From: Blastocatellia bacterium
Lineage (GTDB): Bacteria; Acidobacteriota; Blastocatellia; Pyrinomonadales; Pyrinomonadaceae
Assembly: GCA_003168335.1 (NCBI GenBank)
Contig: PMSM01000006.1
Coordinates: forward strand, 372,001-436,000
Direction: 5' to 3'
Length of the DNA: 64,000 bases
The translations under genes and the position numbers were made by a program. Shown here piece after piece: positions 53,453-61,038 of this stretch. The notes beneath the pieces are model-generated. The model saw only the letters and a list, made by a program, of their open reading frames with translations, was not told the origin of the DNA and searched no databases. Positions within the stretch are counted from its first letter, which is position 1. The number at the start of each line of letters is the position of its first letter.

Positions 53453-54942
53453 GTCATCACTGGGCTGCTCTTACTGATCTGAAGCGCTTCAGCTTTCCTG
53501 CGGTCCTTGCGCGTTTCCGGAACCACAGCTTTCCCGGTTTCCGATTCGTACATCCGCGTCAGGCAAACCGCATAACCCACCAGGTAATAGACATACCAGA
53601 CATAGGCGACCGACAGGAAAATGCTGGAAACAAGGTACGCGATCAGCGACGCCTGAAGCCCCAGCGTCAAATAGTAGAAACGCGAATCGCGACGCGTCGC
53701 GAAGGTTTCACGGGCTATCTGGCCCAATTTCCTGAGTGGCGTGACGATGAACATCGTGTAGCATGCGAGCGCCGTCATCCCCATCTCTGCGGCGACCTGG
53801 GTATAAGAATTGTGAGTAACCAGCCCTTTGTATGACATTTCCGGCTGATAGTTTCCCATCCCAATCCCCAGCAACGGATGTCGGAGCGCGACGTAAATAG
53901 ATCGGAAAAGCTCTCCTCGGCGCGAGTCAGCGGACCCTTCGGGATCGAGACTGGGAATAAAGATCGAGAGCAAACGGCTGCCGTACTTGTCGGGGGCCAG
54001 GAGGACTATGACTCCGGCAAAGCTCAGTACCGCGAATACAATCTCCAGACGGCGGCTGCGCCCCAGCTTCCAGGCGATGAAAAGAAGAGCGATGAGCATG
54101 CCGATGAAAGCCCCGCGCGAATACGAAAGCACAATGGCCGCGATCATCACCGCGGCACATGCACCATAAAGAAGTTTTCGGGCCACTCCCTGCGAGCCGA
54201 AGAAGAGAGCCACGGAAATCGGGAGTACAGTGACCAGGTGCAGCGCCATGTCGTTCGTATTACCAAAGATGCCCGTACCTCTGCCGGCCGCGCGATAGCC
54301 CTCGATTGTCATCAGGCCCAGTCGATAATCATTAATGGCGTCGACGCTTAACCAGATGCCGGCCGCCATTGCCAAAAAGAGGAGGCCTTTCAGCCTCGCT
54401 TCAGTCCGCACCACGTTAACCATCACGATGAAAATTACGATACAGCGAATGAAAGTGCCGCTGAACTCAGCCCAGGCTTCCTGCTGGTTGATCGCTAACG
54501 GGATCGAAAACAATCCGGTCAGACAAAAGAGCAGGACCAGGTTTACTTCACGGGGACGCGCGGTCAGAGTGCCCTCCAGTGAAAGCTGAGTGGGAATGAA
54601 AAAACCGAGCGTCGCGATGCCGACCAACAAAGCTATTGATGCCGTCAAACGAGACGGATAGAACTCAGCCGGGCGCGCATACAGAATCAGCGTGAAGAGA
54701 AACAGAGCCGCGTACGAGAAAGCATGGCCATGCTTCAAAAACGTAGCGCTGAAAGTGTCTTGATCAGAAGTCGAACTCGCCTTCGCCGTCGGCTCCTGCG
54801 GCTTAAGCGGTGGCGGGCCTTTTCCGGAGCCACCTTTCGGCTTAACCGGCCACACGTTTACCAGAGAGTGCCCCGTTTCACTCAACCGTGGTCCTGAACG
54901 GGTCACCGGCTGGTAATCATTCTGTGGTTGTCGCCTCAGCAT
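53449..54942 (-). CDS. O-antigen ligase/polymerase family protein
   Basis: About 497 residues from the ATG at 54942; a TTG at 54969 is possible but lies at the end of a terminator. After a proline-rich 70-residue cytoplasmic tail there are about ten membrane spans (YAALFLFTLILYARPAEFYPS onward) and a large loop with HPLLGIGMGNYQPEMSYKGLVTHNSYTQVAAEMG, the conserved Wzy_C/O-antigen ligase signature with HN. It polymerises lipid-linked repeats or ligates them to an acceptor in the periplasm. It starts a four-gene operon just after the terminator of a sigma-like gene. Confidence 0.88.
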   Translation of the reverse strand: MLRRQPQNDYQPVTRSGPRLSETGHSLVNVWPVKPKGGSGKGPPPLKPQEPTAKASSTSDQDTFSATFLKHGHAFSYAALFLFTLILYARPAEFYPSRLTASIALLVGIATLGFFIPTQLSLEGTLTARPREVNLVLLFCLTGLFSIPLAINQQEAWAEFSGTFIRCIVIFIVMVNVVRTEARLKGLLFLAMAAGIWLSVDAINDYRLGLMTIEGYRAAGRGTGIFGNTNDMALHLVTVLPISVALFFGSQGVARKLLYGACAAVMIAAIVLSYSRGAFIGMLIALLFIAWKLGRSRRLEIVFAVLSFAGVIVLLAPDKYGSRLLSIFIPSLDPEGSADSRRGELFRSIYVALRHPLLGIGMGNYQPEMSYKGLVTHNSYTQVAAEMGMTALACYTMFIVTPLRKLGQIARETFATRRDSRFYYLTLGLQASLIAYLVSSIFLSVAYVWYVYYLVGYAVCLTRMYESETGKAVVPETRKDRRKAEALQISKSSPVMT

Positions 54943-54974
54943 TCCTGACACTCGACCGCAACCAATCAAACATA

Positions 54975-55001
54975 AAGAAAAAGCGCAGGCTCCCTGCGCT
55001 T
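54975..55001 (-). terminator. Intrinsic terminator of the sigma-like gene
   Basis: On the minus strand a 9-bp GC-rich stem (AAGCGCAGG/CCTGCGCTT) with a 3-base loop runs straight into TTTCTTTATG, giving a T-run. It lies 47 bases after the sigma-like stop and just before the ligase start. It may let little through to the ligase operon, and read-through would control it. Confidence 0.75.
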
Positions 55002-55048
55002 CTTCGGTACTTGTATCGCTTCCGCAAATTCAGACGAATTGCGCGGAC

Positions 55049-56284
55049 CTAAATAGCAGCGCTTTGTTCGTCATCAACCGCCACCAAAGTGCGGACGCGT
55101 TCACGCAGGGCTAACTCAAACATGCGCGCTTCTTCCACTTCGGTAAACGAAAGCGCGCGCAACTCTTGCTCAATGCGGCGCCGATAGTCGGACACCAAGG
55201 AATCAGAAACGCCTAATGTAGCGGCAACTTCCAATTGCGTCGCATGGTCAGGGCTCAAATAACAGTGCCACAGCACCCCCAGCATGCGGTTGTACTGTTT
55301 GATCTTCCCACGGACATTGCCCCGCAGGTTTTTCAAAAACTCGTCCACACAACCCGCCGCTTCGCGCTCGGATTCGTGACGCAATAGGCTCTGTTCCGGA
55401 TTTTCACGCAAGTCGGCCGGGTCGTAATGTGGGCCATCCGAATCGGGATCGTCGCCGCCCAGCGGCACCAGGTAAATATCCATCACGGGCAGGCGCGACA
55501 TGACCAGACTGCGCAACGTGCGTACGTCGGCCGGCGCATCGATCGCGTCAAGGACCGAAACAATCAGGTCTTCCAGATCCGAATTGCTGATCACAATCTG
55601 CGCATCGCCGGTGCATCCAACCATGCGTGTGTCGCGCTGGCGAACCGGAATCATGTGCGCGCGCTGTTCCATTTCGTGCGAGCCGCGGCCCGCTTTGCTG
55701 TCCGACCACTCGCTCAGTCCATAGACTCGATCTGCCAGACGGCGGTGTTGCTCTTCACCCATCCCGCTGCTGTCAAAGCGGCGAAAGTTGGTACTGGATT
55801 GGATTAAGGTGGAGATGCGTCGCGCGAGCCGGTAACTCTCCGGGTGGCGCTTGCGAAGTTCCGCCGTCAATAGATTCGTTAATTCTATCTGGCCAATCTC
55901 ACATTCGATCTCGGCATTGGTCATCGCCGTATCCAGGTAATGCTGGAAGCGCGACTTGGTGAGCAACTGAACAAATAGCTCCTGCGTGAGATCGGTGTAG
56001 GCGCTCGTCGCTCCCTCTTCAATCAACAGGCCGGCGCTGCGAGAAGCGCGAACCAGCGGGTGATTGCTGACGATGCGGTGTAGTTCCGCCCACAGACGGT
56101 TGACGTCAGAGTTTTGCAAGCTTTCAACCCAGTGGCCTGCTCTGGCGCTGCGTTCGGCAGAGCGACTCGTGCGTGGCACTTCACGAGGCACACTGACGGT
56201 GGAATCTGGGGTCGTCTTATGAGTAATTGATTTCACGGTAGTAGAGTTGTCCCGATAGATGAGCGTGGATGAACTAGTTGGCAA
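55049..56284 (-). CDS. Divergent sigma-70-family-like regulator
   Basis: About 411 residues from a TTG at 56284; a GTG 16 codons in is an alternative. The segment YTDLTQELFVQLL near residue 95 looks like sigma region 2, and the last 60 residues (QLEVAATLGVSDSLVSDYRRRIEQELRALS) form a helix-turn-helix like region 4. Between them are about 200 residues of unmatched, acidic linker (LGGDDPDSDGPHYDPADL). It is longer than ECF sigma factors, so it may be a degenerate or specialised sigma factor. The TTG lies inside a 17-bp palindrome. A promoter is seen far upstream. Confidence 0.65.
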   Translation of the reverse strand: MPTSSSTLIYRDNSTTVKSITHKTTPDSTVSVPREVPRTSRSAERSARAGHWVESLQNSDVNRLWAELHRIVSNHPLVRASRSAGLLIEEGATSAYTDLTQELFVQLLTKSRFQHYLDTAMTNAEIECEIGQIELTNLLTAELRKRHPESYRLARRISTLIQSSTNFRRFDSSGMGEEQHRRLADRVYGLSEWSDSKAGRGSHEMEQRAHMIPVRQRDTRMVGCTGDAQIVISNSDLEDLIVSVLDAIDAPADVRTLRSLVMSRLPVMDIYLVPLGGDDPDSDGPHYDPADLRENPEQSLLRHESEREAAGCVDEFLKNLRGNVRGKIKQYNRMLGVLWHCYLSPDHATQLEVAATLGVSDSLVSDYRRRIEQELRALSFTEVEEARMFELALRERVRTLVAVDDEQSAAI

Positions 56285-56289
56285 CTAGT
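56273..56289. promoter_or_regulatory. Palindrome overlapping the sigma-like start codon
   Basis: ACTAGTTG and CAACTAGT flank one base, giving a perfect 17-bp palindrome that contains the TTG start of the sigma-like gene. Next to it, AATGATC is repeated directly at 56290-56296 and 56298-56304 with one base between. Both look like protein-binding sites, perhaps for autoregulation, and suggest the true start is further downstream. Confidence 0.45.
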
Positions 56290-56304
56290 AATGATCGAAT
56301 GATC

Positions 56305-56767
56305 ACTGGCATCCGCAGTTGGCTGTGCACCTTGCTTTCAAGTTGTTCGATGACCCGCTGGAAGGTTTTTGGGAGGCTCGCTGGAGGCAAAGCTAACCGG
56401 CTGAAGACAGAGCGAAGCGGCTTCATCGAGACGCGTACAGCTATTCTTTTTACCTTTTCAATCCCGGAAAGATGATGCTTGTTCCCGACTCTTCTCAGCC
56501 GGGCAAAAGCGGGAAACTGCAGGTTCGATGAAACGCTTTCACTTCTTTGCGTCATCGAGAAGGATGTTAAGGAGTGAAGCACCCCTCGATCAACCTTCGG
56601 CTATCTTAGCAACAAATTCAAAAATGGGCAACATTTTTTTACACAGCGCGCAAGCTATTGACCTGCTTAGAGAAAACCCGGGTTAGTGAAGAGCGGAACT
56701 CTGGAAAAATGAACCTATTGAAGCTTTTGTGAGGGTGGCTCAGAGGTGGGCCGTCAGGGATTCATCC
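56305..56767. other. Intergenic region between the divergent sigma-like and zinc-finger genes
   Basis: About 460 bp with no supported gene. It holds a leftward promoter candidate at 56603-56631, a T-run at 56634-56640 and, on the plus strand, a TTGACC at 56658-56663 with a weak -10. A 102-codon GTG-initiated frame (56274-56582, minus) spans part of it; it has an amphipathic C-terminal segment but no known family. Confidence 0.5.
56603..56631 (-). promoter_or_regulatory. Possible promoter upstream of the sigma-like gene
   Basis: On the minus strand TTGCCC (56631-56626, four of six) is followed by a 17-bp spacer and TAAGAT (56608-56603, four of six). Transcription would start near 56596, leaving a leader of about 310 bases before the sigma-like gene. 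Confidence 0.4.
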
Positions 56768-57076
56768 ATGCCTTCATCGTTTGCCAGTCTATTTTGCAAG
56801 ACCGCAGATTGCCCTACGTCGCAGGTTTTACTCGCCTGCCGTCGTTCGCTTCTGACTGCTAAAGACGAGGATTACATTGAGAGTCATCTCGCATCTTGCG
56901 ACTTCTGTAGCGCTGAGCTGCAACTGCTCACACGCTATCGTAGCGAGGCCGAGGAGTATTCGTTTGCAGAGATGCCGGCACAACTTCGCCGGCTGGCTGA
57001 AAACCTATTAAAGCGACGTACTGCGCCGTTCAAAGGATTCGCAGAACTCGGAGAGAGCCACCAGGTTTCGCACTGA
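56768..57076 (+). CDS. Small zinc-finger (zf-HC2/anti-sigma-like) protein
   Basis: About 102 residues from the ATG at 56768; an in-frame start 13 codons upstream is less likely. It contains HLASCDFC (H40, C44, C47), the Hx3Cx2C signature of zinc-binding anti-sigma domains, with C10, C15 and C24 nearby. There is no membrane span, so it would be cytoplasmic. Anti-sigma proteins of this sort bind a sigma factor until a signal arrives. The sigma-like gene lies on the opposite strand 480 bp away, so a functional link is possible, not proved. It converges with phoR. Confidence 0.72.
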   Translation: MPSSFASLFCKTADCPTSQVLLACRRSLLTAKDEDYIESHLASCDFCSAELQLLTRYRSEAEEYSFAEMPAQLRRLAENLLKRRTAPFKGFAELGESHQVSH

Positions 57077-57091
57077 GTAATGGCTTCGTCG

Positions 57092-58387
57092 TTAGCCGCC
57101 GGCGCCGGCCGCAGCCTGACGCTCTCCGGCACCGTCGGTGTGCCTGGGAAGGTCGATCGTAAATTGGGTTCCCTCACCAAAGCGGGACTCGACGGTAACT
57201 TCTCCGCCATGGGCTTTCGCGAGGTGCTTGACGATGGCCAGCCCCAGACCCGTGCCGCCAAGTTCGCGCGAGCGGGCTCGATCCACTCGATAGAATCGTT
57301 CGAACAAGCGATCGAGATGATGGGCGGGGATCCCCTCACCTGTGTCTTCGACGCTGATGCGATCACTTGCATTGCTTTCGTATTTGACCGACACCGCGCC
57401 GCCTTCGCGGTTGAACTTGATTGCGTTGTCGATCAAGTTGGTAAGCATCTGCACCAGTCGATGTGGATCGGCAAAAACTTTTACTTCGGTCCCGACGAGA
57501 TTACGAACAGTGATCCTCCGGGTGGTCGCGACGGCTGACAGGCTTCCGACAACATCTTCCACCAGCGCGTGCAGTTGCACAGTCTCCGGTTGCACTTTTA
57601 CGTTGCCCGCTTCGATAGCGCTCAATTCCAGGATGTCATCGATCAGCCGGTGCATTCGCGCCGCATTTTTTTGGATGATGGAAAGAAATCGACGATTGTG
57701 TTCCTGATCGTCAATCGCTCCAGCTTCGAGAGTTTCGGCCAGCGCCATGATCGAGGTTAACGGAGTCCGCAGCTCATGCGAAACGTTCGAGAGAAACTCC
57801 TGCCGGACGAGTTCCAAACGCTCAAGCCTGGTGACATCAAAGAAAACGCCGACTGCGCCGGTCGCGCTTCGTCCGTTTCCTGCCCGCAGAGGCACAACTC
57901 GCAGATCGAAAACTCGCTTTGCCTGGCCGTAGGTTTCGACTTTTACTCCGACCCGCTCTGTTCCGCGCACCGCGTCCAGGAACGCGTCATAAATAGCCGG
58001 GTTCCGGGTCAGTTCAGTCAGACGACGCAAGTTGATCGAGTCGTCCACATGTGCAAACAAAGTCCGCGCGGCCCGGTTCGACGCCACTACGCGCATCTCA
58101 GCATCGATGACCAGCAAACCTTCGCGCATCTCGTTGACGGTGGCATCAAGCAGATCGGAGGAGAAGTCGATGGCGGTCATATCTCGCGAACGGTTCTCAT
58201 GATCGAGTTCGCGCACCCCAGTCGCACGCCCTCTCAAAAGCAAGCCAATGCCTAATCCCAGGAACAGAGTCAGTGCCGGGACAATGAACGCCCGCGGGAA
58301 ACCTGAAAAATAGGCAAGGGAAACGATTAGCGCTGCGAGCGCAGCCAGGACAAAGCCGGAAAGAAAACGGGACTTAATCATCCGCAT
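57092..58387 (-). CDS. phoR: Phosphate-regulon sensor histidine kinase
   Basis: A 431-residue sensor kinase with two membrane spans at about 11-29 and 33-51, a PAS-like domain at about 78-190, HisKA with FLSNVSHELRTPL (H204), and an HATPase with MLTNLIDNAIKFN, GEGIP, GTGLGLAIVKHL. There is almost no periplasmic sensor, as in PhoR, which senses phosphate through the transporter. It phosphorylates PhoB. It overlaps phoB by 14 bp and converges with the zinc-finger gene 15 bp away. Its place after the PiT genes supports the phosphate role. Confidence 0.9.
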   Translation of the reverse strand: MRMIKSRFLSGFVLAALAALIVSLAYFSGFPRAFIVPALTLFLGLGIGLLLRGRATGVRELDHENRSRDMTAIDFSSDLLDATVNEMREGLLVIDAEMRVVASNRAARTLFAHVDDSINLRRLTELTRNPAIYDAFLDAVRGTERVGVKVETYGQAKRVFDLRVVPLRAGNGRSATGAVGVFFDVTRLERLELVRQEFLSNVSHELRTPLTSIMALAETLEAGAIDDQEHNRRFLSIIQKNAARMHRLIDDILELSAIEAGNVKVQPETVQLHALVEDVVGSLSAVATTRRITVRNLVGTEVKVFADPHRLVQMLTNLIDNAIKFNREGGAVSVKYESNASDRISVEDTGEGIPAHHLDRLFERFYRVDRARSRELGGTGLGLAIVKHLAKAHGGEVTVESRFGEGTQFTIDLPRHTDGAGERQAAAGAGG

Positions 58388-59096
58388 TGGCCGCAGCGCT
58401 TACTTTCTCTGCTGCGCAACCTACGAAACGGTAGCCGACGCCGACTACAGTTTCAATGCAGTCGCCACACGCGTCCAGTTTTTGGCGCAAACGACGAATG
58501 TGAACGTCCAGGGTCCGCGCATCGCCGTAGTAACTGTATCCCCAGACCTGATCAAGAAGTTGTTGCCGGGTGACAACCCGGCCCCGCTTTTTCGCCAGGG
58601 CCGAGAGCAACTGGAACTCCTTGTTCGTCAGTTTCACGTTGGCGCCGTCGCATGAGGCGCGCACGTCGGCGAAGTCAATTGTCAGACGGCCATCTTCGTA
58701 ACGTTCTCCCGACTCGTCATCCACTCGGCGCAGCACTGCGCGTACCCGCGCCAGGAGTTCACGTACTGAAAACGGTTTGGCAATGTAATCATCGGCACCC
58801 AGATCCAGGCCGGCGATGCGATCGGCCTCGGATGTTTTTGCCGTCAGCATGATGATCGGCGTGCGGCGAGTTTGGTTTTCGCGTCGCAGCCGGCGACACA
58901 AGTCCATCCCATTCATGCCGGGAAGCATCAGATCCAGGACTATGACGATGGGCGGGTTCTGTGTATCGAGGGCGAGTTTCAGTCCCTGCTCGCCAGTTGA
59001 AGCGACCATCACTGAGAAGCCTGCCGACTCGAGATTGTATCTTACGCTCTCGGCTATATCAGGATCGTCTTCGATGATTAGAGCGGGTTTCGGCAT
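58374..59096 (-). CDS. phoB: Phosphate response regulator (OmpR/PhoB family)
   Basis: A 240-residue response regulator: acidic pair ED/D at 9-11, phospho-acceptor D55 in VLDLMLPG, the LTAK lysine, and KPFSVRELLARV. The C-terminal winged helix (about 135-230; ELLSALAKKRGRVVTRQQLLDQVWGY and DVHIRRLRQKLD) binds DNA. Phosphorylation by PhoR should switch on phosphate-scavenging genes. It is 67 bp after the PiT transporter and overlaps phoR. No clear Pho box was found by eye. Confidence 0.9.
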   Translation of the reverse strand: MPKPALIIEDDPDIAESVRYNLESAGFSVMVASTGEQGLKLALDTQNPPIVIVLDLMLPGMNGMDLCRRLRRENQTRRTPIIMLTAKTSEADRIAGLDLGADDYIAKPFSVRELLARVRAVLRRVDDESGERYEDGRLTIDFADVRASCDGANVKLTNKEFQLLSALAKKRGRVVTRQQLLDQVWGYSYYGDARTLDVHIRRLRQKLDACGDCIETVVGVGYRFVGCAAEKVSAAANADD

Positions 59097-59163
59097 AACC
59101 TGAACGCCTAGGCAGTCGTTGGGTGGTGCGAGTGAAAAATCTGCGCTGCGCTGCGAATGGATC

Positions 59164-60231
59164 TCAACTTACTTTGCCAACAATTACAGAGATCAAACGA
59201 ATAATGAAGAACGATAGCGCCGCAAATGCGGCGGCCGCCGGAATAGTCAGAACCCATGCCCACACGATTCTTCCCGCCACGCGCCATTTGACTGCCGACA
59301 GTCGCGTTGTCGATCCAACTCCGGCAATCGCGCCCGTTATGGTATGCGTAGTGGACACGGGAATTCCGGCCAGCGTGGCGCCGAATAAAGTAATCGCGCC
59401 CGCCGTCTCGGCGCAAAATCCGCCCACCGGCCGGAGTTTTGTGATCTTTGAGCCCATCGTATGAACAATGCGCCAGCCGCCCGAAAGCGTGCCCAGCGCG
59501 ATCGCCGCATGAGCGGTGAGCACTACATAAAGCGGAATCGCCGGCAGAGATCCTTTGTCTCCGAGATGCAAATTGAACAGGCCTCCGGTGGCCAGCACTA
59601 CGGTGATGATCCCCATCGTTTTTTGCGCGTCATTGCCGCCATGGCCCAGCGAGTAGGCGGCCGCCGAAAGTAGTTGTCCGCGCCGAAATGTCCTGTCCAC
59701 CTGCGCCGGCGTCCAACGGTGAAAGATCCAATAGACCGCCACCATCAGCCCGAAACCCATAATGAATCCGATCACCGGTGAAGCAACAATAAAGACGAGC
59801 GTCTTTATCCATCCTTCTGGTTTCAGCAATCCGCCGACGCCGTGGTAAGCAGCAATCGCTGCGCCTGCATAGCCCCCTACTAATGCGTGCGAGCTGGACG
59901 TCGGCAATCCCAGATACCAGGTGATCAAGTTCCAGATGATTGCTCCCAGCAACGCGGCGCACAGAACATAAAGGCGCTGATTCTGCTGAATCAGATCGAT
60001 CCGGACCAGATCTCCGCCAATCGTTCTTGCGACCCGGGTGCCGAAAATCGCGAAGGCGACAAAGTTAAAAGTCGCCGCCCACATCACGGCATAACGCGGG
60101 GAAAGGACGCGCGTCGAAACTACCGTGGCGATGGAATTAGCGGCGTCGTGGAAGCCGTTGGTGAAATCAAAGACCAGGGCGACCACAACTATCAGGAGGA
60201 CAAGAATAACGTTCGCATTGATCTCGGGCAT
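59164..60231 (-). CDS. pit: Inorganic phosphate transporter, PiT family
   Basis: About 355 residues from the ATG at 60231; an earlier frame start would run into the accessory gene. GFHDAANSIATVVSTRV and GGNDAQKTMGIIT are the two inverted PiT repeats, with about ten spans. It imports phosphate (as metal phosphate or with a cation) at low affinity. The next upstream gene is a DUF47 protein, its usual partner. It belongs to the same leftward unit as phoB and phoR. Confidence 0.92.
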   Translation of the reverse strand: MPEINANVILVLLIVVVALVFDFTNGFHDAANSIATVVSTRVLSPRYAVMWAATFNFVAFAIFGTRVARTIGGDLVRIDLIQQNQRLYVLCAALLGAIIWNLITWYLGLPTSSSHALVGGYAGAAIAAYHGVGGLLKPEGWIKTLVFIVASPVIGFIMGFGLMVAVYWIFHRWTPAQVDRTFRRGQLLSAAAYSLGHGGNDAQKTMGIITVVLATGGLFNLHLGDKGSLPAIPLYVVLTAHAAIALGTLSGGWRIVHTMGSKITKLRPVGGFCAETAGAITLFGATLAGIPVSTTHTITGAIAGVGSTTRLSAVKWRVAGRIVWAWVLTIPAAAAFAALSFFIIRLISVIVGKVS

Positions 60232-60260
60232 GGTTTGGGCTAATTGGACGAAGCGTGCCT

Positions 60261-60890
60261 TCAGGTGTTCTTGATTACGATGCGCTCGACCAGGTCTCCG
60301 ACGTGCTGGCAACGATCGACCGTGGCTTCGAGATTCTCGTAAAGGTCTTTCATGACGATCACGTGGTGCACCTCGAACCTTCCTCGAAAAAGATCGCCCA
60401 TGGCCTCGCGGTAGATTTCGTCGCCTTCTCTCTCGAACTCATGCAGTTTCAGCAACCGCGTCCTGAGGTCCTTCGGCCGGTCGAGAGACGGCACAAGCAG
60501 ATCGAGCTCCTGCGCCATCTGCTGGATTACGCCCGCAAACAGTTTCATGAATGGCGTGTATTCCAGGAGGCCGTACATTACCACGGCGCTGGCCAGCCCT
60601 TCAATGAAATCAACCACATCATCCAGGGCGGTTGTCAGCGCGTGGATGTCTTCGCGATCGATGGCCGTAATGAACGACCGGCTGAGCCGCGTGGAGATAT
60701 TGTGAGTGATTTCGTCGCACGCATGTTCGATGGTTTTGATGTGCGCCGCATAGCGCTCTCCTTCGCCGCATTCGTCACCGAACATCTCTGCCAGCGCGTG
60801 GGCGGATTCGCCAAGCAGCGTGGTCATTTGTCCCAGCGAAGAAAGATAGTCTTCCTCCGCTGGCATTATTCCGATACCAAAGAGTCGCAC
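60261..60890 (-). CDS. DUF47 (PhoU-like) accessory protein of the PiT transporter
   Basis: A 209-residue all-helical protein: LGEMTTLLGESAHALAEMF-like opening (residues 19-37), IEHACDEITHNISTRLSRSFITAIDREDIHAL with the acidic metal-binding residues, and LHEFEREGDEIYREAM. This is the DUF47/YkaA family that regulates PiT transporters and may bind metal. The ribosome-binding site GAGGGAG is strong. It heads the leftward phosphate operon, 29 bp before pit. Confidence 0.9.
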   Translation of the reverse strand: MRLFGIGIMPAEEDYLSSLGQMTTLLGESAHALAEMFGDECGEGERYAAHIKTIEHACDEITHNISTRLSRSFITAIDREDIHALTTALDDVVDFIEGLASAVVMYGLLEYTPFMKLFAGVIQQMAQELDLLVPSLDRPKDLRTRLLKLHEFEREGDEIYREAMGDLFRGRFEVHHVIVMKDLYENLEATVDRCQHVGDLVERIVIKNT

Positions 60891-60970
60891 GGCTACACTC
60901 CCTCAGATCCTTAGAAGCGACCCGGATTTTGCCAGATCAACATGAACTATGCGAGCTGGATCAGGAATAA

Positions 60971-61015
60971 GCCGCGACTGAAGAGCGGGAAGTCTGATGG
61001 CTCCACAGTCGCGGC
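60971..61015. terminator. Long inverted repeat downstream of the TonB receptor gene
   Basis: GCCGCGACTG (60971-60980) and CAGTCGCGGC (61006-61015) are perfectly complementary with a 25-base loop, 23 bases after the TonB-receptor stop. Little T-richness follows on the minus strand (TTATTCCT). It could stop transcription, protect the mRNA 3' end or bind a protein near the DUF47 promoter. Confidence 0.45.
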
Positions 61016-61038
61016 CATGGCGTTGCCGGCCACGTTCA

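Noticed and set aside
56274-56582. A 102-codon GTG frame upstream of the sigma-like gene
   Set aside because: It has an amphipathic C-terminal segment, but no spaced ribosome-binding site, no family match, and it overlaps the sigma-like start. Kept only as part of the intergenic description.
60891-60970. Possible Pho box upstream of the DUF47-pit-phoBR operon
   Set aside because: No pair of CTGTCAT-like 7-mers with 4-bp spacing could be found by eye.
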